This document shows, one piece after another, positions 7,823-16,573 of a DNA stretch of 64,000 bases. A model generated the notes under the pieces. The model was not told the origin of the DNA. It saw only the letters and a list, made by a program, of their open reading frames with translations, and made no database searches. This DNA is from Rhodococcus erythropolis NBRC 15567 (GTDB lineage: Bacteria > Actinomycetota > Actinomycetes > Mycobacteriales > Mycobacteriaceae), in the NCBI RefSeq assembly GCF_001552595.1, contig NZ_BCRM01000003.1, positions 1 to 64,000 on the forward strand. Reading direction: 5' to 3'. The first letter of the stretch is position 1, and each line of letters opens with the position of its first letter. The position numbers and the translations under genes were made by a program.

Positions 7823-9442
7823 GTGCATCAGATGAAAGCTCGCTCAGTGCCCACCGCGGCTCTGGTCACGATCGGCGTTCTCACGGTTGCCTCGTGCGGA
7901 AGCACCTCTGATCCTGGCGGCGGGACCTCCGGGGACTACGCCAAGGACGGGAGTTTCACGACGATCGTGAACACCGACCCCGGCAACCTTCATCCCCTGA
8001 TCACCAACCTGACTGCCACGCAGGCAATCAACAGCTATACCAACGACTCGTTGTTGGCCATCGACCCCAAAACCCGTGCAGCGGGCTCGTATCTGGCCGA
8101 AAAATGGAGCGAGAACGGAACTTCGCTGAACTTCACCCTCAAAAAAGGGATCACGTGTGAAGACGGCACGACGTTCACTGCCCAGACAGCCGCGAACAAC
8201 ATCAACTGGGTCGTCGACAAGACGAACGGCTCGCCGTGGCTGGGAGCGTCGGTACCCGAAACTGCAGTAGCAACCGCCGATGGCGACGAGCTCACGATCA
8301 AGACGGCGGAACCTGCGCCCTTCCTGCTCGAGCGCATCGGTGCTCTCAAACTGGCATGCCAGGCGGCACTCGACGACCCCGCCAGTGTTCGCGGCAGCAG
8401 CAACGGAACCGGCCTGTTCAAGATCACCGAAGTAGTGGCAAACGATCACGTGACGCTCGAACGCCGCGACGGATACAACTGGGGACCGAACGGCGAAACC
8501 ACATCGGACACCCTCGGAGTGCCCAAGGCCGTCACGATCAAGATCGTGACCGACGCGGCGACGACGGCGAACCTGGTCCTCACCGGAACGGTGAACGCAG
8601 CTCCGGTGGCCGGTGCGGATATCGAACGTGTGGAAGCGTCCGGCCTGGAATCGATGACGTCGAACACCTTGAGCGGGCAGTTCATCTTCAACCACAATGC
8701 TGCTCTTCCCACCAAGGACGAAGCGGTGCGCAGCGCGCTCGTGCAGGCAATCGATCTCGACGACTACACGGACATCAACACCGGTGGCAAGGGTTCGCGC
8801 GCTACGGCATTGGCCGTTGTCGATCCGCGGGCATGTGACTACGACAGTGTCACCGGTGTAGTTCCGAAGTTCGACATGGCTGCGGCGAAGAAGACCCTCG
8901 CCGACGCCGGCTGGAAGCCCGGATCCGACGGCGTTCTGACCAAGGACGGTCAATCGCTGCAATTGACGGTCATCTTTGCCAACTACCGCGATACCACTTC
9001 TGCAGCAGCAGAATACGCGATGAAGCAGTGGCAGGAACTCGGCGCGAAGGTAGAGCTTCGCGGTGGTGACAACAATTTCATCATCTCCAATACGTTCGCG
9101 GCAAAGGACCTGACATCCTGGTCGATCTCGATCGGTCTGACCGTCCAGAGTGACACTCCCAGCATCTTCGTTCCGTACTTCTCCGGCCCGACCCCTCCGG
9201 CGGGCGTCAACTTCGCATCGATCGACAATCCCGAGTACACCGAACTGGCTGCGAAGGCCTCGGTTCTGCCCGGGCAGGAATCCTGCTCGGTGTGGAAGGA
9301 AGCGGAACAGGCGCTGTTCACCTCTTCTGACGTCGTTCCGGTATCCACATCGCCGAACTTCATGTTCTTCAACGGTGCGACGTCCCTGTACGCGCCGATT
9401 GGTGGAACCCTGGCGGGCCCAGGCATCCGAGTTCTGAAATAA
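7823..9442 (+). CDS. Family 5 (peptide) ABC transporter substrate-binding lipoprotein
   Basis: A 539-residue extracellular solute-binding protein of the SBP_bac_5 family, which mostly bind peptides. The signal peptide ends in the lipobox VASC (C25). A typical N-lobe segment reads NTDPGNLHPLITNL, and the family region KWSENGTSLNFTLKKGITCEDGTTF follows as two adjoining stretches. An alternative start is ATG 7832. It is the first gene of a co-directional group with an S9 peptidase fusion and a serine hydrolase, which suggests capture then hydrolysis of peptides (inference). There are no permease genes next to it; the only full importer set in the window is the Dpp-like operon at 24.3-29.3 kb. 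Confidence 0.9.
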   Translation: MHQMKARSVPTAALVTIGVLTVASCGSTSDPGGGTSGDYAKDGSFTTIVNTDPGNLHPLITNLTATQAINSYTNDSLLAIDPKTRAAGSYLAEKWSENGTSLNFTLKKGITCEDGTTFTAQTAANNINWVVDKTNGSPWLGASVPETAVATADGDELTIKTAEPAPFLLERIGALKLACQAALDDPASVRGSSNGTGLFKITEVVANDHVTLERRDGYNWGPNGETTSDTLGVPKAVTIKIVTDAATTANLVLTGTVNAAPVAGADIERVEASGLESMTSNTLSGQFIFNHNAALPTKDEAVRSALVQAIDLDDYTDINTGGKGSRATALAVVDPRACDYDSVTGVVPKFDMAAAKKTLADAGWKPGSDGVLTKDGQSLQLTVIFANYRDTTSAAAEYAMKQWQELGAKVELRGGDNNFIISNTFAAKDLTSWSISIGLTVQSDTPSIFVPYFSGPTPPAGVNFASIDNPEYTELAAKASVLPGQESCSVWKEAEQALFTSSDVVPVSTSPNFMFFNGATSLYAPIGGTLAGPGIRVLK

Positions 9443-9496
9443 GCCGGAAGACAAAGCTTTACGTCTGCATCTATTTCTCCGATTCGAAGGATCTAC

Positions 9497-12400
9497 ATGA
9501 CTGACCGTCCATTTGTTCTCGACGACCTCCACCGCGTGGTCACACCCACTGAAACCGCAATCTCGCCCGACGGCACCGTGGTCGTCTTCGTTCGCTCGGA
9601 AATTGTTGCCGGAAAGGCAACTACATCTCTCTGGGCAGTGTCCCGCGATTCCCAGGCTCGCCGCCTCACTGCGGGGCCCGCCGATTCGGCACCTCGGTTC
9701 TCTCCGGACGGAACTTCGATTGCCTTCCTCCGCAAGGTCGGCGACTCCGCGCAGCTGCACCTGATCCCGCTCGCCGGCGGCGAGGCCGAAACCCTCACCA
9801 CAGCAGCATCACTCCCCCTCGGTGCCGGCGCACCGGTCTGGAGCCCGGACGGAAATGCCATTGCATTCGCCGCTGTGATCTCACGTTCGGACTCCACCGA
9901 TCCGAATGCGCCCATCGTCACCGACCGACTCGGATACAAGGTGGACGGCGCCGGTTGGCTCGGCACCTTCCGTCGCCACCTGCACACCGTCGATCTGGAG
10001 ACGAAGGCAGTACGACGCCTCACCGACGGTGATTGGAATGCGGACGTACCGTCCTGGTCGCCCGACGGCACGGCTCTTGCCTTCACCGCGAATCTCGAAC
10101 CGGACAGCGATCTGAACCTCACGTTCAGCGCTTACCGAATCCTCGTCGACGATCTGTCAGTTCCGCCGCAGCGACTCGGTCACGCCACCGGGGTGCAGGG
10201 CTCCACACTGTGGCACCCGCAAGGAGATTCGGTCGTCGCCATCGGCACCCCCGAGGTCCGTGTCGGAACTGCCGACCTGATCCGTCTGTCCGTCCCCGGC
10301 CCAACTGAGACACCGGTCGACGTCACCCTCACAGCTCATCTCGATCGCAACGTGATGCCCGGCGCGCCCGGTTACCCCGGTGGCACACCGGCACTGTCGA
10401 ATACTCGCGACGAAATCGTGTTCTGCCTCCGCGATCGCGGATGGACGCATCTGTATGCAGCCGACATCGAAACCGGCACCTCTCGCTCCCTCGTCGCCAA
10501 TCCCAACGAGGTCGTCTCGGCGCTCTCCGTTGCCCGTGACGCCCGCGTCGCCTCCGTCATCGTCACCACACAGCAGTCCTTCGGCGAGGTCGCACTCGTC
10601 GATCTCGACAGCGGCGCTGTCACCACGCTGACAAAATTCACCGCAGAAGCACTCCCCGAGGTGACCCTGTTTGCCGCCGAGGAGCGCGAATTCACCATCT
10701 CCGACGGCCGTACCGTGCATGGTTGGTTGCTGTCCGCTCCCGAAACTGATGGCGCTGCACCTCTTCTGCTCGACATTCACGGCGGACCGCACAACGCGTG
10801 GACCGGCGTTGCCGATACCTATCACCCCGCCCACCAGGTTCTCGCAGCGCAGGGCTGGCGCATCCTGACCCTCAATCCACGTGGATCGGACGGGTACGGC
10901 GCAGACTTCATGTATGCCGTCAACGGCGCCTGGGGTACCTCGGACCAAGCCGACTTCCTCGAGCCGATCGACGCACTTGTCGCCGAGGGACTTGTCGACG
11001 GGGACCGCCTGGCGATCACCGGGTACAGCTACGGCGGATACAGCACCTGCCACCTCACCTCGCAGACCGATCGCTTTGCCGCGGCGGTGGCCGGTGGGCT
11101 GATCTGCGATTTCAACGCCATGGCCGGAGTCTGCGATTTCGGTCCGCACCTCGCGTCGCTCGCCACCGGCACCACTGTTCCCGAGAACTCCGCGGGGCTC
11201 CTGGCAGCCTCACCGCTCGCCGCCGTGAAGAACGTGGTGACCCCGACGCTGATCCTGCACGGAAAGTCGGACGAGCGGTGCCCGCTGGGTCAGGCCGAGG
11301 CCTGGTTCGCCGCACTTCGCCAGCAGCATGTACCCACCCGACTGGTGGCGTATCCCGGTGCAAGCCACGGGTTCCTCGTCAACGGCTCGATCTCGCACCG
11401 AATCGACTACAGCACACGGCTCATCGAGTGGGTCAAGCGATACACCTCCGCGAAGCTGCCCAAGACCGGCCTGGCCAACGCATCTGCCGGCGCCGACGCA
11501 TGGAAGCGCTCACTGGACGTACTGTGTGAGCGTTACGGCGTCACCGGTGCTCAATTCGGTATTCTCACACTCGATTCCAGCGGCAAGGAAATCACCCGTA
11601 CGACGGTGGCTTCCGGCGTGATCAATGCAGACACCGGGGTCGAGGTATCCACCGACTCCCTGTTCCAGATCGGATCCATCACCAAGGTATGGACCGCGAT
11701 GCTGGTCATGCAGCTGGTCGACGAAGGCTTGCTCGACCTGGACGCGACCGTCCGGTCGATCCTGCCCGACTTCGCACTGCAGGACGAGGAAACAGCCGCC
11801 CGCATCACGGTTCGCGCACTTCTGAACCATCGCAACGGAATCGACGGTGACCTCTTCATCGACAAGGGTCGCGGAGACGACGTCGTCGAACGCTACGTCG
11901 AGGGCCTGCGTGACTTCCGTCAGGTTCATCCACTCGAGGACGGCTTCGCGTACTCGAACTCCGCGTACGTCCTTGCAGCTCGTATCGTCGAGGTTCTTCG
12001 CGGCGGCATCTGGGACGACATCCTCAAGGAGCGAATCATCGATCCGCTCGGCCTCGCACACACACTCACGTTGACCGGAGATACTCCGAGATACTCTGTG
12101 GCAGCCGGTCATACAGGGAACTCCGTCGTGATGCCCGTCTGGCCGATCACGCGCTCGATGGGGCCCGCCGGCTGCATCACTGCCAGCATCGGAGATCTGC
12201 TCACGTTCGCGGAACTCGGCCTTCTCGAAGGTCAGAGCGTCGACGGTGTGCGGATCGTGTCGGAAAAATCAGCCGCAGCGATGCGTACACCCGAAATCGA
12301 TATCAGCGAACTGTTCCCGGACAAGTCGGGCTGGGGTCTGGGTTGGTTCCACGAAACCTGGTCGGGCGAAGAAATTTTCGGCCACGACGGCAGCACCATC

Positions 12401-12865
12401 GGGCAGCACGCATATCTGCGCATCTTCCCCCGCCACAATGTCGCGATCGCGCTGCTGACCAGCGGCGGCAAAGCAGACGGCCTCTATCGTGATCTCTTCA
12501 CCGAAGCCGCGGCCGCATTGGTCGGACTCGAACCTCCGCAAGCCCTCGCCCCGAACCCCGCGAGCGTGGAGTCTATTCCGGATTCGGTTCTGGGTAAGTA
12601 CAGCTCGGGCGGAATAGCAATCGAGTTCCGTCGTGGAGAGTCCGCTGACGAGGCTGTGATCACCGTCATCGGTGACGTCATCCCGAATCCCGAGGAAGAC
12701 GAAACAGCTCCGAAGAAGCCTGCAGCGGTGGCCACTCTCGTACCGTCGCAGATCCCGGGGACCTGGACCACCCGTCAACCCGGGGCTGCCGGTTGGACGA
12801 CGGTACGGCCGCACCGCGACGGCGTGTACGTCGGATTCCGCTTCCTACCACGGGTTAACGCGTGA
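9497..12865 (+). CDS. Fusion of an S9 prolyl oligopeptidase and a beta-lactamase-fold serine hydrolase
   Basis: A 1122-residue protein joining two hydrolases. Residues about 1-650 are an S9 peptidase (acylaminoacyl-peptidase type): TolB/WD40-like beta-propeller segments (FSPDGTSIAF, WSPDGNAIAF, WSPDGTALAF), then the catalytic domain with Ser511 in GYSYGG, Asp592 in KSDERCPL and His624 in GASHGF. Residues about 660-1000 are a beta-lactamase/penicillin-binding-like domain with S727-I-T-K730, Y819-S-N821 and H963-D-G965. A beta-rich tail follows. Both catalytic sets look intact, so two activities on peptides or acyl-amino compounds are plausible. No signal peptide is seen, so it is probably cytoplasmic. 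It follows the peptide-binding lipoprotein by 54 bp and overlaps the next hydrolase by GTGA. Confidence 0.9.
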   Translation: MTDRPFVLDDLHRVVTPTETAISPDGTVVVFVRSEIVAGKATTSLWAVSRDSQARRLTAGPADSAPRFSPDGTSIAFLRKVGDSAQLHLIPLAGGEAETLTTAASLPLGAGAPVWSPDGNAIAFAAVISRSDSTDPNAPIVTDRLGYKVDGAGWLGTFRRHLHTVDLETKAVRRLTDGDWNADVPSWSPDGTALAFTANLEPDSDLNLTFSAYRILVDDLSVPPQRLGHATGVQGSTLWHPQGDSVVAIGTPEVRVGTADLIRLSVPGPTETPVDVTLTAHLDRNVMPGAPGYPGGTPALSNTRDEIVFCLRDRGWTHLYAADIETGTSRSLVANPNEVVSALSVARDARVASVIVTTQQSFGEVALVDLDSGAVTTLTKFTAEALPEVTLFAAEEREFTISDGRTVHGWLLSAPETDGAAPLLLDIHGGPHNAWTGVADTYHPAHQVLAAQGWRILTLNPRGSDGYGADFMYAVNGAWGTSDQADFLEPIDALVAEGLVDGDRLAITGYSYGGYSTCHLTSQTDRFAAAVAGGLICDFNAMAGVCDFGPHLASLATGTTVPENSAGLLAASPLAAVKNVVTPTLILHGKSDERCPLGQAEAWFAALRQQHVPTRLVAYPGASHGFLVNGSISHRIDYSTRLIEWVKRYTSAKLPKTGLANASAGADAWKRSLDVLCERYGVTGAQFGILTLDSSGKEITRTTVASGVINADTGVEVSTDSLFQIGSITKVWTAMLVMQLVDEGLLDLDATVRSILPDFALQDEETAARITVRALLNHRNGIDGDLFIDKGRGDDVVERYVEGLRDFRQVHPLEDGFAYSNSAYVLAARIVEVLRGGIWDDILKERIIDPLGLAHTLTLTGDTPRYSVAAGHTGNSVVMPVWPITRSMGPAGCITASIGDLLTFAELGLLEGQSVDGVRIVSEKSAAAMRTPEIDISELFPDKSGWGLGWFHETWSGEEIFGHDGSTIGQHAYLRIFPRHNVAIALLTSGGKADGLYRDLFTEAAAALVGLEPPQALAPNPASVESIPDSVLGKYSSGGIAIEFRRGESADEAVITVIGDVIPNPEEDETAPKKPAAVATLVPSQIPGTWTTRQPGAAGWTTVRPHRDGVYVGFRFLPRVNA

Positions 12866-14283
12866 CGACGACCGATACACATACGATGACGGAAACACCG
12901 AACGCCGAAACACAGAACGCCAGCGAACTCGAGGAATCAAAGATGCAAGAACAGCTTCAGGAACTCGTCGACCAGTGGAGGGTCGAGGCAAACATCCCCG
13001 GCGTCTCGGTCGGTATCGTGCACGGCGACAAGGACATCGTCGTCACCAGTGGCATCGAGAGCGTCGAAACCCAGCTCCCGGTCACCGACAAGACGATGTT
13101 CATGATCGGTTCCACCACAAAGGTTTTTGCTGCAACAGCCGCGATGGCACTCGTCGAGGACGGCCTACTCGATCTCGACACCCCACTGGTCGAGTACGTC
13201 CCCGAACTGATCCTCGCCGACGACGAAGCCACCCGCACAGTCACGATGCGTCATCTTCTGACGCACACCGGCGGGTTCACCGGCGACGCCAGCCTCTCGG
13301 CCGGCTGGGGTGAAGACGCCCTGGGTCGATCGATTTCACGGCTGAAGGAACTACGACAGGAATTTCCCGTCGGAGAGGTCTTCTCCTACAGCAACTCCGG
13401 ATTCGTCCTCGCCGGATACGTCGTAGCCAAGATCAGTGGACTGACCTTCGAAGAGCTGGTCAAGCAGCGCGTTCTGGACCCACTCGAGATGAAGAACTCG
13501 GCGTTCCTGCCCTGGGACGTGATGACCCACCGGTTTGCACTCGGCCACTACATCCGCGAGGGTGAGCCGTTCGTGTCCAACGAGACCGGACTGGACCGCG
13601 GTATGACGCCCTGCGGTGGAATGTGGTCCTCGGTGCGCGATCAGCTCGTCTGGGCACGCTACGCACTGTCGGGCGAACACCCGGGTGAGGGACAGCCGCT
13701 CGACGAGTCCACCCGGTTGCTGATGCAGAAGCCGCAGCGTCCCGCCGCGATGATGTTCGAGGAAGTCGGCATCGGCTGGCTGCTGACTCGATACGGAACC
13801 ACCCAGGTAGTGCGGCACGGCGGAAACGTCAGCAACCTCCAGGTCTCCGAGTTCTTGACCGTGCCTGAGAAGAACTTCGCCGTCACCGTGCTGACCAACG
13901 CACTCGGCGGCGGAATCGGCAAGAAGATCGTCGACTGGTGCATGGCCAACCTCGCAGAGTTGCCCGCGCCGGCATCTCTCGACGTGGTCGAGCCCGAACC
14001 CTCTGCCGTCGACGCCGTCCTGGGCAAGTACCAGGCCGGCAACCTGACCATGACCGTCGCCCCCGGTGACGAGGGAATCGGCGTCCGCATGGGCAGCGCG
14101 CAGGACCTCGGCGAATACGAGGACATCGTCTGGCCACCGGCGATCCCGATCGCCTTCGTCAACGATCTCGACTTCGCTGCTCGCGCCGACACCACGCGGA
14201 CGCTGGGGCGCTTCGTCACCGATGACACCGGACGCGCCGTGATGCTCGAATTCGGCGGCCGAACCGCCAAGCGAGTGGCTTGA
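12862..14283 (+). CDS. Beta-lactamase-fold serine hydrolase (class C/esterase type)
   Basis: A 473-residue serine hydrolase of the beta-lactamase family (Pfam PF00144 type). Active-site motifs are S84-T-T-K87, Y176-S-N178 and an HGG motif near residue 315. It resembles the C-terminal half of the preceding fusion protein, so the two probably arose by duplication. The GTG start overlaps the stop of the fusion gene (GTGA), giving translational coupling. No signal peptide is visible. Members of this family include D-aminopeptidases, esterases and PBP-like proteins, so beta-lactam resistance should not be assumed. A strong hairpin follows the gene. Confidence 0.88.
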   Translation: MTTTDTHTMTETPNAETQNASELEESKMQEQLQELVDQWRVEANIPGVSVGIVHGDKDIVVTSGIESVETQLPVTDKTMFMIGSTTKVFAATAAMALVEDGLLDLDTPLVEYVPELILADDEATRTVTMRHLLTHTGGFTGDASLSAGWGEDALGRSISRLKELRQEFPVGEVFSYSNSGFVLAGYVVAKISGLTFEELVKQRVLDPLEMKNSAFLPWDVMTHRFALGHYIREGEPFVSNETGLDRGMTPCGGMWSSVRDQLVWARYALSGEHPGEGQPLDESTRLLMQKPQRPAAMMFEEVGIGWLLTRYGTTQVVRHGGNVSNLQVSEFLTVPEKNFAVTVLTNALGGGIGKKIVDWCMANLAELPAPASLDVVEPEPSAVDAVLGKYQAGNLTMTVAPGDEGIGVRMGSAQDLGEYEDIVWPPAIPIAFVNDLDFAARADTTRTLGRFVTDDTGRAVMLEFGGRTAKRVA

Positions 14284-14290
14284 TCCTCTA

Positions 14291-14331
14291 GACGGGTGAC
14301 GCGGTCCGATTACGAGGCCGCGTCACCCGTC
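14291..14331 (+). terminator. Rho-independent terminator after the hydrolase operon
   Basis: A 14-bp perfect stem (14291-14304 with 14318-14331) and a 13-nt loop, followed by TTTGTATAT, 8 bp past the stop codon of the serine hydrolase. Confidence 0.85.
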
Positions 14332-14366
14332 TTTGTATATGCACAGCCTTTGTATATATGCACAGC
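14331..14366. repeat. Direct repeat upstream of a histidine kinase gene
   Basis: Two adjacent near-identical units, CTTTGTATATGCACAGC (14331-14347) and CTTTGTATATATGCACAGC (14348-14366), AT-rich against the local background. They lie 24-59 bp before the histidine kinase start, between the terminator and the gene, where a regulator site or promoter would be expected. Confidence 0.7.
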
Positions 14367-14389
14367 CGCGAAGGTACAGACTGGACGCC

Positions 14390-15778
14390 ATGAACGTCAT
14401 CGGCGAGTCGATTCTGCACCCGTCCCGGTGGAGCGTGCGCGCCCGGACGACCGTGGCATCGACCCTCGTGATCGCCTTCTGCTTGGTGATCGCCGGGCTT
14501 GCACTGGTTTTCGTACTGGCGAACTCCCTGCACCTGTCCGCACTGAACAGCTCCGAGGCCCGTGCCGCACAGTTGGTCCAGCAACTCACCGGGAAGGGCC
14601 CAGCCGATCTCGACCCTTCGCTTCTGTCCACCGACAGCCAGATCGGAATCGTGCAGATCGTCGACGCCGATCACCGAATAGTCGCCCAATCGCCTGGAAC
14701 TGACAGCGACCTACTGTCCGAACGCATTCTCGGCCCTGACGAATCGGACACCTATGGAAGGGTCAAGAAGTCCGACAACGAGGACTACTGGCTGATCGGA
14801 CAAGGCGCTCAGACGCCGGCCGGACCGGTCACCGTTTTCGTCGGCGCCGACCGTGAACCGGTTGAAACCGTGGTGACCACCGTTGCCGTTCTGCTCGCCA
14901 TCGCCGGGCCCCTGGTTCTTGGACTGGCCGCGTTTGCCACTTACCGCCTGGTGGGTTCGGCTCTCGCTCCCGTGGAACGCATCCGCGCTCGGGTTGCCTC
15001 GATTTCGAGTGGCCGTCAAGGTGAACGAGTCCCCGTCCCGTCCGGGAACGACGAGATAGCCCGACTGGCAACAACAATGAACGACATGCTGGCGCGCCTC
15101 GACGAAGGCGCACTTGCTCAACAACGATTCGTCAGCGATGCCTCCCACGAATTACGTAGTCCACTGTCCACGATCACTACGGCTCTCGAACTGGCACACC
15201 GACGCCCGGATCTCCTCGACGACGCACTGATCGAAGACGCGCTACTTCCCGAGGCGCGACGGATGCGGCAGTTGATCGAGGATCTGTTGATTCTCGCGCG
15301 CTCGGACGAAAGCGAACTCGAATCCATCGGTACCGTCGTCGACGTCGACCTCGACGACATTCTGTTCGCCGAGCAGAAGCGGATCGACGGTATCTCCGAG
15401 ATCGCGGTCACCGCCACCGTTGCTCCGGTTCGCGTGTCCGGAGACCCGAGGGCGTTGGCGCGCATGGTGCGAAACCTGGTCGACAACGCAGTGCGGCACT
15501 CCGAGACCCTCGTGCATCTCGAGTGTTCCGAAGCCGGCCACGAAGCCCATATCGTGATCGAGGACGACGGGCCCGGAATCCCTGCAGCAGAACGCGAACG
15601 AATCTTCGGACGCTTCGTCCGCCTAGACCAGCCGCGGTCGAGGCAGGGAGGTGGCTCCGGACTCGGACTCGCCATCGCGTCGGAAATCGTTGCGGCGCAT
15701 CACGGAACCATTTCCGTCAGCGAGAGGGTAGGCGGTGGAAGTCGATTCGAGGTGACAATTCCGCTACCGACCGACTGA
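14390..15778 (+). CDS. Sensor histidine kinase, HAMP-HisKA-HATPase type
   Basis: A membrane kinase of about 462 residues. I start it at ATG 14390; the frame is open from 14333, but that part is translated repeat. There are two membrane segments (about 22-45 and 160-185) around an extracytoplasmic sensor loop, then a HAMP region, a HisKA box RFVSDASHELRSPLSTI (phospho-acceptor H253) and HATPase_c motifs (NLVDNAVRHS, DDGPGIP, GSGLGLAIASEIV). The likely partner is the OmpR-type regulator on the opposite strand, whose stop codon is only 3 bp away tail to tail. This is an unusual arrangement, since partners are normally co-directional. Confidence 0.9.
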   Translation: MNVIGESILHPSRWSVRARTTVASTLVIAFCLVIAGLALVFVLANSLHLSALNSSEARAAQLVQQLTGKGPADLDPSLLSTDSQIGIVQIVDADHRIVAQSPGTDSDLLSERILGPDESDTYGRVKKSDNEDYWLIGQGAQTPAGPVTVFVGADREPVETVVTTVAVLLAIAGPLVLGLAAFATYRLVGSALAPVERIRARVASISSGRQGERVPVPSGNDEIARLATTMNDMLARLDEGALAQQRFVSDASHELRSPLSTITTALELAHRRPDLLDDALIEDALLPEARRMRQLIEDLLILARSDESELESIGTVVDVDLDDILFAEQKRIDGISEIAVTATVAPVRVSGDPRALARMVRNLVDNAVRHSETLVHLECSEAGHEAHIVIEDDGPGIPAAERERIFGRFVRLDQPRSRQGGGSGLGLAIASEIVAAHHGTISVSERVGGGSRFEVTIPLPTD

Positions 15779-15781
15779 AGA

Positions 15782-16522
15782 TCAGGCAGTGCCGACAAAG
15801 CGGTACCCGATGCCTCGAATGGTTTCGATGCTGTGGGTTCCGAACGGGAGGTCGACCTTCTTACGTAGGTAACCGATGTAGACCTCGACGATGTTCTCGT
15901 CACCTTCGTAGTTGGTGTCCCAGACCGAGCGAACGATCTCGGTCTTCGTGACCACAACTCCGTTGTTGCGCATCAGGAACTCGAGAACGCTGTATTCACG
16001 TGGCGTCAGCGTCAATTCGATTCCCGCTCTGAGCACCTGATGTTTGGCGGGGTCGAGGGACAGGTCTCCCACGGTGAGTATCGATGGACGCTGGGGAGCG
16101 CCACGCCGCACCAGTGCACGAAGCCGCGCCAGGAATACAACAAACGAGAAGGGCTTGACCAGGTAGTCGTCGGCACCGAGATCGAAAGCATCAGCGAGGT
16201 CGTATTCGCCGTCCTTCGCCGAAAGCATGAGGATCGGCGTCCACACCTCCCGGGCGCGTAGGTCCCGCACGATGTCGTAACCGTGTTTGCCCGGCAACAT
16301 GATGTCGAGAACGATCACGTCGAATTCGTCGCTGCAGGCAATCGCGAATCCGTCGTCCCCGTTGAGTTCCACGGCGGTCACGAATCCCTCGGCTACCAAT
16401 CCCCGCCGGATCGTCTCGGCCAGGCGTACTTCGTCTTCGACAACCAGTACTCGCACCACCGGCCCCGTTTCGTCGACACGCAGTTGTTCGGATGCACCCA
16501 GTAGAGCAGACGGTGGGCCCAT
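15782..16522 (-). CDS. OmpR/PhoB family response regulator
   Basis: A receiver plus winged-helix regulator, up to 246 residues. The receiver core is VVRVLVVEDEV and VLDIMLPGKHGYD, with phospho-acceptor D73 in the longest form, and the switch Lys is in DDYLVKPF. The C-terminal Trans_reg_C domain has LTPREYSVLEFLMRNNG and ETIRGIGYRFVG. The family usually begins at about MRVLVVEDE, so GTG 16456 (D51 numbering) is a likely alternative start. It is convergent with the histidine kinase at 14390 and divergent from the PAP2 gene; a TTCAGC direct repeat in the divergent gap may be its own binding site. Confidence 0.9.
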   Translation of the reverse strand: MGPPSALLGASEQLRVDETGPVVRVLVVEDEVRLAETIRRGLVAEGFVTAVELNGDDGFAIACSDEFDVIVLDIMLPGKHGYDIVRDLRAREVWTPILMLSAKDGEYDLADAFDLGADDYLVKPFSFVVFLARLRALVRRGAPQRPSILTVGDLSLDPAKHQVLRAGIELTLTPREYSVLEFLMRNNGVVVTKTEIVRSVWDTNYEGDENIVEVYIGYLRKKVDLPFGTHSIETIRGIGYRFVGTA

Positions 16523-16534
16523 GACCGAGTTACG

Positions 16535-16551
16535 TTCAGCGTTTCTTCAGC
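16535..16551. promoter_or_regulatory. TTCAGC-N5-TTCAGC direct repeat, candidate response-regulator site
   Basis: Two TTCAGC hexamers 11 bp apart (16535-16540 and 16546-16551), in the gap between the divergent response regulator and PAP2 genes. OmpR-family regulators bind tandem half-sites with about this helical spacing. The link to the adjacent regulator is inference. Confidence 0.5.
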
Positions 16552-16573
16552 TTCTGATCGTCACACTGCATTC

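Noticed and set aside
7844-9760. A 638-codon frame opposite the family 5 binding-protein gene
   Set aside because: It is a shadow frame of a clear lipoprotein gene, with no recognisable motif and no RBS.
10157-11149. A 330-codon frame opposite the S9 peptidase domain
   Set aside because: The plus-strand frame carries catalytic motifs; the reverse frame has none.
12862-14283. Antibiotic-resistance beta-lactamase
   Set aside because: It has the beta-lactamase fold but no export signal and sits in a peptide-hydrolase operon, so a resistance role is not supported.
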